From contig JAMAHW010000079.1 in assembly GCA_023627715.1 (NCBI GenBank), forward strand, positions 141,235 through 205,234: 64,000 nucleotides of DNA. The letters are read 5' to 3'. Of the stretch, positions 1 through 9,872 are shown in pieces. The first letter of the stretch is position 1, and each line of letters begins with the position of its first letter. The notes below the pieces were generated by a model. The model searched no databases, was not told the origin of the DNA, and worked only from the letters and a program-made list of their open reading frames with translations. Source of the DNA: Periconia sp. R9002. Its lineage: Eukaryota > Ascomycota > Dothideomycetes > Pleosporales > Periconiaceae. The position numbers and the translations under genes were made by a program.

Positions 1-536
1 ACGCGATCCCGTCGTAGTCACCGAAGTGGATGTACTCGACGGAATCACAGCCGCTGAGGTACCAACCGAAGACGACGACGCTCCTGTTCCGACAGAAGAC
101 GACGATGAAGAAACTCCACCACCACCATGCCTCGCAGGCCCAACACCACCCTGCTTCCCCTCCACCGGCGTCGTCTCAAACCCGCACCCCTGCCCAACCT
201 TCCCCAGGGTCCCCCCATACATCTTCCAAATGTCAAAATTATCAGGTCCGGCACATTGGAGACAGTTCTTGTAATCCGTAACGAAATCTTCGTTCTTGCA
301 AATATCGCCTCCTCCGGCTTTGGAGAGGGTGATGGCGGAACCTTCGGGGAGGTGTGAGCTTTTTCGGGGTGTTTTGGGGGAGGGGGGTTTGACGGACCGC
401 AGTTGTCGTGGCAGTTATAGGCTGGGCTGCCGGGTTCCTGGCGTCTTAGTAAGGAGGGGAAGGGGTGGGAGGGTGGAAGGGTAGCGGAGACGAGGGAGGG
501 GATTGTGAGGGTGAGGAGGTGGGTTGGTAATAACAT
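1..536 (-). CDS. Secreted cysteine-rich protein, 3' end beyond window (partial)
   Basis: The ATG is at 534-536 and opens a hydrophobic signal peptide of about 18 residues, followed by a proline-rich stretch and the motif CHDNCG. A 56-nt intron (397 down to 342, GTCCGT...GAAG) joins this to a frame that stays open to the left edge: exons 536..398 and 341..<1. The spliced product continues with GGDICKNEDFV, a spaced Cys pair (CLQC) and GQGCGF, then a Ser/Thr/Gly-rich tail. A signal peptide, a small Cys-rich domain and a Ser-rich tail are typical of fungal cell-wall or secreted proteins of unknown function. The tail may lead to a GPI site or a TM segment outside the window. The intron is inferred from frame and motif continuity. 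It is divergent from the BIM1-like gene at 1186. Function unknown. Confidence 0.6.
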
Positions 537-1185
537 TGTGGATGGTGCGGTGGTTGAACGAGGCGGACTTGGAGACGAGGAGTGTGAGTTTGTGAAGATT
601 GAAGGGGTGAAGAGTTTGAGGAGTACATAAGTACAGGCTCAATGCCATACGGAATTGAATCTTCTTGCAATTTCAATCGTCTTGTTGCCCTTGAGGCACT
701 CCGGCCGAGCGTCGGAGATGCAGATTTTTATCAGATGGCCTGATAAGATCATCCGACACTTCCATCCTGCCCAGTGCGCTATCCCCTTTTCTCACGCCCC
801 AGCATTTAGCCAGCGCATCTCAATGGCCAGAGATCTCTTAGCGGAATTCTTAGCGCCATCAGATAACTTAATTCCTGGACTGTCACCGCTCGAGGGCATT
901 GGAGGAGGATAAACACAATAGATCACCTTCCCCCATTTGGAAAAAAAACAGGTCGTGTTAGGTTCCACAGAGGAAGGAGTGGATAATGTAGGTGACTTGG
1001 CGTGTGATGGACGGGAGTTGGATGTCCGGTTGGGCTCCGAGGGGAGGTTTTGGACGTGGAGTTGATTGTGATCGATGATGCTACCACTTTTCTACTCAAA
1101 TCTGGTCTTCCAGCTTCACTGTTAACGTGGGAAGCTGCATTTCTTCTATCATCACTCTCACAGAACTCGTGTGTAATACAGAATC
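537..1185. promoter_or_regulatory. Divergent intergenic region between two secreted-protein genes
   Basis: This 649-bp stretch separates the start codons of two divergent genes and must hold both promoters. I see no convincing TATA box, repeat or RNA gene. The half near 537-640 is G-rich on the plus strand, continuing the skew of the gene to its left. Confidence 0.4.
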
Positions 1186-2147
1186 ATGCATTTCCAACTT
1201 CGCCACATCTTCCCGGCAATCTTCACCCTCCTTGCTTGGGCAAGCGCCCAGAAACATGGCGAGGGCGAAGAAGGACACTCGATGGGCCCCGTAGCCTTTA
1301 TGTGGCCGCCAGACCGTCTCTGGACCGCCGCAAGCGACAACGTCGGACCGTGTGGTAGTCCCAGTGGTCCTGGAAACCGGACATTGTTCCCGCTCTCGCA
1401 AGGGTCGGTGGCGCTGAGCATCGCTGATGATGCGTGGAATGTCGCTTTTCGTGTTTCTTACGAAAATAGTACGTCCCTATCTAACAAATAAAGCCCTCGT
1501 TTTTGGGAGAATTCGTAAAGTATTGACTGCTGATGGGTGGATGAGTAGATCCCACCAAACAATCTGATTTCAGGAACCAAGTTGTCAGCAACATCTCCGA
1601 CATCGACCCGGGTCACCAGTGCTACAAGCTGCACACGCTTGAAGGAGCTACATCCGGGCAAAATGCGACGATTCAGCTGGAATACTGGTCTGAATTCGCC
1701 GGGGAGAACGATGGGAAGAATCAGACGTTTTTTGCTTGTTCGGATGTGGTGCGTCCAAAATGCTAATCTCTTTACCGTATCATTGCACATATTGACATAT
1801 CTCTGTAGACGTTTGTGGATGCCAAAGACTTTACTGCTCAAGTTCCTTGCTTCAACGTCACCTCCGATGCATTCGACGCTCCAACGTCTTCAGGCTCATC
1901 TTCTCTCCCTTCTTCGACCAGCATAACAAGCACGACATCTTCCCCGTCCTCTGGCAGTCTCTCTACTGGCGCAAAAGCGGGTATCGCCGTCGGTTCGATC
2001 GTGGGTGGACTACTGGTCCTCGGTGCTATTGCTCTGTTCTTGTTCAGGAGGGGTAAGGGGGTTGGGTTGAAGAAGCGGGATAGTTATGAATTGAGGGCGA
2101 GCAAATTGAGTGGAGGGGATGAAGCAGCTTCAGGTAAATCGGCATAA
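1186..2147 (+). CDS. Copper acquisition factor BIM1-like / X325-type secreted protein
   Basis: The exons are 1186-1468, 1549-1748 and 1809-2147 (introns of 80 and 60 nt, the second with a TGCTAATC branch site), giving 273 aa. An N-terminal signal peptide of about 21 residues (ending ASA) is followed by a short Gly/Glu/His-rich segment and the family block GPVAFMWPPDR...DNVGPCGS. Next come NVAFR, PGHQCYK, IQLEYWSE, FFACSDVTF and VPCFNVT, with Cys residues spaced as in BIM1-like domains. A Ser/Thr-rich linker leads to a C-terminal TM helix (about 225-247) and a basic tail. Known members are LPMO-like, GPI-anchored or membrane-anchored copper-binding proteins at the cell surface without shown oxidase activity. 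Here the anchor looks like a TM helix with a cytosolic tail. The mature N-terminus does not obviously begin with the usual copper-ligand His. Confidence 0.85.
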
Positions 2148-3061
2148 TCTTCTTCCGGGATGCCTGTTCGTAGAGTTCTGGGATGGGCATGGAGCGGGGC
2201 GATTCTCAGGTAGGTTGTGGCAGTGAAAGGCAACCACGAGAACATTTACGGTGATCTATTTGAATTAGATGCAGGCTTATTAATGCAATACTTATCTTGT
2301 GGTACCTCAATCTTTCGTCGTTGTAGGATCTTATAGTTTAAGACGCATCCGTGTCCTTGCTAAACGTGATTGAGCAGGGTCGCAGTATTAGCGCAGGCGG
2401 TTGACGGGCTGGACGGAAAGGCAGCTGGACGAGCTCCCTTGAGGAGACAGCAGACGTCAAAAAAGAACAACCAGAAAATGAAAATGGCATCAATGGTTTG
2501 AGAATGAAAAAACCCGAGATCTCGCGCAACATGTGCTATCTGTCCATGTCAGTCCCGTTCCGCGAATACATAACCATCTAAATTATAGCCTGATAACATG
2601 AGCGACCCGCCGATGTCTTCACTGCCGAGAAAATCACGCTAGACAAAAGCTTGTTCCCTCGCTTGCTTGACGATCGTCCTTGATTCTGGGGATAGAGCTG
2701 CCGCCCTCTCCAGCTTCATCTTCACATGATGTCAGCTTGTTCGTCAATCTAGACCCCACCGACCATTGCTGCCCCAATCATCAAAAACACCCACCTCCAT
2801 TCATATACCAGGTAAGATCTGCTCGATAAAAATCGTACGAGAGGAGACGTGAGAAAGAAAGGCGATTGGAAGGGATAATAGCCAGTACCGATAGCTTTCT
2901 TTTTAAGGACAGGGGCCAGCTTAAGAACCCCGCAATGGAGGGATGATCAGTCATGGAGACGAAGAAGCGGGGAAAGTAATACAAACAATACATAAGAGAG
3001 TAAGCAAGTCGAGATTCCTGTCTTGGGGAATCCTCAGGTATTTTTCCTTTTCAAGTTCAGA
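2148..3061. other. Intergenic region, no gene seen
   Basis: This 914-bp stretch lies between two plus-strand genes. Short open frames exist on both strands (for example 2338-2532 and 2951-3265) but have no recognisable domain, no splice continuity and no sensible start context. It should hold the terminator of the BIM1-like gene and the promoter of the MFS gene. Confidence 0.4.
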
Positions 3062-5319
3062 ATGGGACTCGGCGTGCTTGAAGATCACCACCTGCAGCAC
3101 GTGCCTGGGACGGCATTGTTGGCGGATGTGCTTGACGCGCAGCAGTTTCGGTATCATGGTGAGTCTGGTTCGAATGTTTGGGAGTTCTTTTTTCGCGGTT
3201 ATTGATGAAAAACTGCCTTCTTTTTCGTGAGATTGCAGCTTGGATGAGATGCTGATGGCGTGCAAATAGGTCGCGACACATCAGCCCTGAAGCACGGAAC
3301 GGGGCGCAACGCGGATATTGTGTAAGACATCCCCATCCATCTTTTTCAATTGTGCTATTTGGGTCTGAGAGGCTGTATATGCGTACGGTGGGTGTGTAAA
3401 AGTGATGGAACCAGCCGCTGCGAGGCGAAGTATCGAATCTCAGTGCTACTGCCAAGCAGCAGCAGCTGTTATTCCTTCCTCACTCTTTACTCCACAACAT
3501 CAAAACCAGCCTTCGTGACTAACACGCAATGTAGCCTGGTTCCCCAGCCCTCCGATTCCCCTCGCGACCCGCTCAACTGGCCACAATGGAAGAAAGAACT
3601 CTTACTCGTCATCATCTCCATCGACACAGCCGTTGTCGGCGCCTGGGGTCCTATGATCACTCCTGGCTTCGCAGAAATGGCGAAGCAGTTCCACATGTCT
3701 TATAATGCCCTCAATGGCGGCCTCGGATGGGCCATATTCGCCATTGGGATATCGTGCTTCTTTACGAATGGGCTTGCTGTGAAGTATGGGAGAAGGCCAG
3801 TGATGATATTGGTAAGCATATTCGTTAGCAAGACGTCGACTGCTTAAGTCATAAGCCCTTGGAATTCAAACGCTGACTTTGCAACAAAAAAAAGGGAAAC
3901 CTGATGCTATTCATATCCAGTGTGTGGGCGTATCACGCAAATTCGTACAAGAGCCTCCTGGCGAGTCGCATCTTTGGCGCCATTGGCATGTCTCCATTCG
4001 AGGTTCTCACAACAGCCGTGATTGGCGATATATACTTTGTGCATGAAAGAGGCCTGAGGCTGGCATTCTGGGGATTGTGTTTGAGTGTGGGGGTCGGAGG
4101 GGGGAGTTGTATTAGCGGATACATTATCGAGGTTAGTGTTTTCATTTTAATGTCGTTTTGCTTCCTACAAGGGGAACTAATGTTGTTTTAGGATTTGGGA
4201 TGGAACTGGACCTACGGCATTTGCGCGATACTTTATGGCGTTTTCATTCTTCTCATCTTTTTCTTCGTGCCCGAAACGGTCTACAAGCGCGACCATGCAT
4301 ATAACATTGATTTGGGCACCACGGACCACACTGAAGAAATACTCGACGCCAAAGCTAATGCAAGGCCACTTACTCCGGTCGGGGACGAACCCAAGGGTGA
4401 GACTACAAGGAAGGAGCACGTCGTCTGCGTAGAGCCCATCTATACTGGCGCCGATGAAAAGCCTTATACATTCTGGGAGGAGCTTAAGCCTGTCCGAGGG
4501 GTAGAGAGCGAGGAGAATCTGTTAACGATCATCATCCGGCCGCTGGGCATGCTCTTGTATCCACAGGTCTTCTACGCGTTCCTTACGTACGGCCTATCCA
4601 CATCATGGCTGGTTGTGATGGGCGGCGTCATGGCTCAGATCTTCACTGTGCCACCGTACAATTTCAGCGTTTCGGCGGTGGGCCTGGTCAGCATATCACC
4701 ACTCGTGGCGGCGCTATTGTCCTTTGTCGCGGGCCCCGCCAACGATTACACCGTCAAGCAGCTTGCAAGATGGAACAAGGGCATCTATGAGCCCGAGTTC
4801 AGGCTGGCACTTAACGTGCTGACACTGGTCTTGGGTGTAATTGGATTTTTTGGATTCGGAGCGACGCTTGAAAAGGGATTGCCTTGGGCGGGACCGGTGT
4901 TTCTGTATGGATTGATTTATTTTTCCATGGCCTTTCTTAACATTGGGTGAGTCATTCTGTTGATTTTGCTGCTCTTGTTTGTTTCGCTTTGGACGCGTCA
5001 CGTCTAACCCTGGCTGGCTCGCACTGACCCGACCATAAACAGCATCTTCGGGTACATTACTGAGTGCCATCGTTCCAAGGCACCCGAGGCGTTTGCGGCG
5101 CTGAACCTGCGCAATGTGTATTCGTTCGGAATGAATTATTTCATCTCGGACTGGATCTCGAGCATGGGAACGTTGCAGGTGTTTTCAATCATCGGCGGGG
5201 TGCACATATTCATTATGCTTTTGACGATACCCATGTGGGTGTTTGGGAAGAGGTGTCGCAGTGTCTCGGCCAGGGTGCCGTTCTTCCGAAAAATCACCAG
5301 CGGCCCTGCAGGGGCCTGA
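3062..5319 (+). CDS. MFS transporter (DHA1/HOL1-like)
   Basis: There are six exons: 3062-3158, 3270-3321, 3535-3811, 3895-4131, 4192-4946 and 5043-5319, giving 564 aa. The start MGLGVLED...HVPGTALL and the following KHGTGR...VPQPSDSPRDPLNWPQWKK are typical of the cytosolic N-terminus of this fungal family, which supports the first two small exons. About 12 TM segments follow. The loop 2-3 motif KYGRRP of proton-coupled MFS carriers lies in exon 3, and a long hydrophilic loop rich in Glu/Asp (about residues 235-310) separates the two six-helix halves. Such proteins export drugs or import cations or polyamines at the plasma membrane; the substrate cannot be told here. Intron 2 (213 nt) is the longest in the window, with branch site GACTAAC just before its acceptor. 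Confidence 0.88.
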
Positions 5320-6241
5320 CAGACAGGCACAGGACCCAAAAGGGACGCGACGGCTGAGTAAGAAGGGGGTATTTTGCCTGGATAGGCATGGTGGATTTGT
5401 GGCCAAGGGACGCGTATTCGGACTTTTGTTGTCGCTGCTTTGTCACAGTCACGGCGATGGGCTCTGACTCTTTGCGGGCCAGGCGGATGCGATTGGTTTG
5501 TTGGTCGTATTCCGTCCGCGTATGCGTACATGTATCGTATCATCAATCAATCGGGCTAGGTAGGGCTTTGACAGCAGGCAAACCACTAACGGTTCCGCTT
5601 TTATATTATTGAGAAATGGAGACGGTTGTGGAGGAGTGAGGCAGTGACAGTGGCCGTACTAATACCTGGGCTAAGTGGAATTGGGTGGAACGGTTCGTCG
5701 TGACGCGTGCTGTGAAGAGTGATGAGGTGGGCTAGCTGGTCATGATGTTGCCGTTCCTTGCATAGACGGTGGTGAGGGGAACGGCGGTGGTGGTGGTGTC
5801 GTGTCCCCTTGGCAGCCGTGCATCTAGAGGTAACCACCAACAGAGGTACCTGAAGGACGGACGGTATGTGATGATTTCTTGATGCTGTTAATGAAGTGTC
5901 ATGATGAAGTAGTTGCCCACTTTTTGCTGTTTCTTTGACCCTGATTATCTGATAGATATCTCTGGGATGGTGGTGTAGCAGGCCGGCTCTCCACGCCCTA
6001 GCAGGGGCGCAGCAGCAGGCGTACCTACCTAATCCTAATCGTCTCTCTCCCGTCCGTCCCTTCGCTGTCAGCAGCCATCCATCCATCCATCCAGTCGTCC
6101 ATCAATCGCCGTCGCCGTCCTTCACTTAGTTGCTCCATGCCACCACATGGAATTCCGCTACTGATGCTATGAGCTCTCGTCGCCGCCGCATTTTCAACTG
6201 CTGCTGCTACACCGTCTAGCAGTGCTCACCACCACCACGAC
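5320..6241. other. Intergenic region with a short CATC repeat
   Basis: This 922-bp gap lies between two plus-strand genes. It carries a (CATC)n tract near 6075-6092 and a CT-rich run before the next ATG, as often seen in fungal promoters. A 161-codon minus-strand frame at 5601-6086 has low-complexity composition and no domain, and I do not call it. Confidence 0.4.
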
Positions 6242-9200
6242 ATGCGGTGGTCATGGACAGGAAGGCCCTCCTCGTTCCGTGGTGCGTCCCCATCCATTTA
6301 CTCCACCTCCACCTCGACTCTGCCGCTGCTCTGCCCATTCCCCAGCCGCCTCCCGCGCTTCCTAGCCAACCTCATCGTCTTTGCTACCCTCTTCGTCTTC
6401 ATTTCCCTACTAACTGCCACCAGCGGCCTCGTCTTAGCATCCAGTTACCTCTCCACCGCTTTACCCGCCAGCTTCGCCCTCGACCGCCCGCTTCACACCA
6501 CCGCCGTCGTCCTGCTCTTGTCCGGCCTTGCCATCGTTGCCTACGAGACCTGGACCCTCAAAAACCGCCGGCCTAATGCGAACGATCGCGGTTACGTCGC
6601 AATCCCCTTGGCCGAGGGTAATGGTCGCCCCTCATCCGAGGAGACATGGCCGCTGGAAGAGCGTCACGTACCGAGAAGCCGTCTCACCAGAAAGGGTATT
6701 GCTCTGTTGTTGGTAGCATTGCTGTTTGTGCTGGGCGCCCGCATCACCATATTCTGGGCTGTGCTAAGAGAGGTCGAATGTACCGGTCCAACTCTCATCG
6801 CATTCCTTCCTCTCGTCCTCGCTCTCTACCACGGCTTTCGCGAATCCCGCGAGACGACTCCGCGTCAGACCCCTGTCTGGTCAGCTTTCAACTCGCCAGC
6901 CGCGTCCTACCTGGACGGCTTCGTCAACTTTTTCCTGCACGGTTCCACCCGCTACATTCTCCCTTCGCTGTTACTCGCTATCGGTAGCTTCCTTACTTCG
7001 CTCAAGACCAGCACCCTCCGCTCTACCTACATCTGTTCTGCTGCCACCTCATCGGCTTTCCTTTTACCAAAATTGCAGTTTCTTGGCTTTTCCGTTGACT
7101 GCGTCGTTGTCCTCGTTCTCTACCATTTGGTTGACGAAGGCATCGAGCAATCTGATCCATCTCCCCCTTCCGAGCCCAAGGATGGCACATCTATCCATGG
7201 GCTCATTGGCTACACATTCATTGTAAGTCACAATACGAACCTGAAAAAATAACATTGCATCTACTAACCCTTTCAAGGCTTCGGCTTTAGTACTTGGCGT
7301 TGCCGGTATAATCGTCTACGGGGCAATGCCCGAACATCGCGGGTGGATGCTATATGCTCCTCGCGAATACTTACTTGGTCTTCTTCGTTTGTCTTTGATG
7401 ATACCCCTCATGATGTTATGTTTCCTTATTTCGGTGAGTTGATAGCAATTGGAATTTACCTCGCCTATGCTAACTCCTTCAGGCTCGTATGTACGGCGTC
7501 ATGGGCGCTGTTCTGATTGCGGCATTTTCATCTGCATATATCGGCGTTCTTCGAGCTCTTGCAACTGGCGTTTCTTTTTCTTTCCCACCAAAATCTACTG
7601 TTGGGCTCTCCCTCTGTTTAACACTCCTAACTATGGCTCTCGCCCTCCAACTGGTTGCAGATGCAAGTGACGAAAACCGAAGGCACAAAGTGGTGGTGCG
7701 GCTGGGGCGACATCAACATCTCGCCGCCGTTGCGCTACTTGTGATCTTTTCGATCGGCGTGGGTGTCTACCGCTACCAAAAACCCTCTTACGGCCACCCA
7801 ATCTCCACTCTGATTGGAACCGCAGATGTCCAACACCAACGTTGGTCGTCGCAAGCTCATCGGAGCACAGACTTGTCCGATGCAGTGAAATCTTATCAGC
7901 AGCGGTATTCTCGTGATCCTCCGCCTCATTTCGACAAATGGTACGAATATGCAATCCAGCGGGAGTCCATTGTAATAGACGACTACGACAACATTGAAGA
8001 GGACCTCGCGCCATTTTCTTCCTTGAGCCCCGCCGAGCTGCGGCAGCGCACGGCTCAAGTGCTTGCGAACGACGAGCGCTTGGGAGGTGTCCGCATCCGC
8101 AGTGGCAAGGCCGAAATATACGGGGATGTTCCTGATACGCATAGATGGATGCTGGAAGGAACGATAAGCATGATTGAAAAGTTTGTACAGTTCATCCCAG
8201 ACATGGATCTCGCCTTCAACCTTGACGATCAGTGTCGCGTCGCAGTACCATACAAGGAGTTGCAGCAAGCACTTTCACACCGTGAGCGGTATCCTGAACA
8301 CACATCGGCCGATGGAAATATTGAGTTTCGTCCTGATCGCGCTTCCACCTGGCTTGAGACTAAGGAGGCACCTCGCTCGACAACATTGTTTAGCAATGCG
8401 AAAAGGAAACCGTCTTTCCAAGCCTACGGTTCAGTGGCTTGCGCGTCGAATTCACGGGCCCGAAGAGATCGCCAATGGGACAAAGGTGCTTTCTGCTCCG
8501 CTTGCGCCGCGCCTCACTCGCTCGGCGCTTTTGTGTCGAATTGGACACTCTCCGCAGATCCATGTCACCAGCCGGACCTTGCAAACCTCCATGGAATGCA
8601 TATCAGTCCTTCCACCCTCATGGGGACACACCTTCTCGTTCCCATATTCAGCCAAAGTCGCGCCTCGGGTTATGCTGACATCAGGTATCCCTCGCCGTGG
8701 AATTATGTGGACAAGGTCAAGTACGAGTTTAGCGACAAGTATCCGGATCCCAATTTCGTGAGAAAGGAGAATCGTCTGTTCTGGCGCGGCAGCACCTCTG
8801 AAGGTGTTGCTACAACGGGGTCGTGGAAAGGCATGCTCAGGCAACGTCTGGTGCACCTCGCCAACAATGAGACGTCGCGTCAACCTATTTTCCTGCCAAA
8901 AGGGCAAAAATCAAGAAAGCTGGAATATGTCATGGAGCGACCAGAAATTATCAAGGAGCAACTCGAGACTGAGTTGGACATTCGCTTTGTAGAACCGATT
9001 GTTAACTGCGAAACGTCGGATTGTTCGAACCAAGAAGAAGAGTTCTGGTTTGGAGACGCCATCGACTTCAATCAGCATTGGCGGTATCGCTATCTCTTCG
9101 ACGCGGATGGGGCTGGCTTCTCCGGCCGTTTCATCCCCTTCTTACAGTCAAACAGCGTCGTTTTCAAGGCTGCCGTGTTCCGAGAATGGTACGAAGGCCG

Positions 9201-9492
9201 TCTCACTGCATGGAAACATTTCATCCCTGTGGATGTCCGTCTGCACGATTTATTTTCCTCCCTTGCCTTTTTTGGTGGATACTCGTTGAAAGATGGTGGC
9301 AAGCGAATGCTACAACCTAGAGAGAAAGAGGCGGAATCAATTGCACGTGAGAGCAGAGTTTGGAGTGCAAAAGTGCTCAGGAAAGAGGACATGGAGATAT
9401 ACATGTTCCGGCTTTTGCTGGAGTGGGGGAGGCTGACGGATGACCGGAGAAAGGACGTGGGATATCGAGGGAAAACAGGGAATCGTGGATAG
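6242..9492 (+). CDS. Membrane-bound GT90 glycosyltransferase (CAP10/capsule-associated-like)
   Basis: The exons are 6242-7222, 7278-7433 and 7483-9492 (introns of 55 and 49 nt), giving 1048 aa. The first half (to about residue 470) holds many hydrophobic helices. The second half is a GT90 domain: LFWRGSTSEG near residue 811, GSWKGMLRQRLVHLAN, then DFNQHWRYRYLFDADG, GFSGRF and PFLQSNSVVFKAAVFREWYEGRL, ending with IPVDVRLHDL. The Y-x-DxxG-S-R-F region and the buried S-V-x-K motif are hallmarks of CAP10/Rumi-type enzymes. In Cryptococcus, CAP10 family members add xylose to capsule glycans; in ascomycetes the acceptor is mostly unknown. The enzyme probably sits in the Golgi membrane with the catalytic part in the lumen. 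It is about twice the length of soluble GT90 proteins because of the polytopic N-terminal half. Confidence 0.9.
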
Positions 9493-9872
9493 AGAGGAGT
9501 TTCCATTTACTGTTTATAACAAGTCAAAATTTCCTGTGTTGAATATCATTTCATTCCCCGTCTCCATCCATGAATCCAATTACGCCGCATCACGTGAACA
9601 TGCGAAACTTGGCTCGAGCACCGGACGCGTCATGCTAATCCGCAGCTTCTCTCCTAAGCCCTAACGTTCCGCTCTGGTGGCAACCCCTCTCTTCAAGGAA
9701 TGATAATTGAATAGAGCTTCACATACACACATAATATTCTATACCATCCGTAAAGCTACCCGTCTCGTATCGGATCGCACCTAATAAGAACGCAAAACCT
9801 AATACGAATGTACTGCCTCCAAGCACTCAACCGCCGCAAGGCTATTCGGACCACCGTCATATCCCCACCATC
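9493..9872. promoter_or_regulatory. Intergenic region, promoter of the RBR ligase gene
   Basis: This 380-bp gap lies between two plus-strand genes. There is no clear TATA box. A CACGTG-like CATCACGTGAAC at about 9589-9600 is a possible bHLH-type site. Nothing else is seen. Confidence 0.3.

Noticed and set aside
5601..6086. 161-codon minus-strand open frame
   Set aside because: Low-complexity composition, no domain or signal peptide, and it lies in the probable promoter of the GT90 gene.
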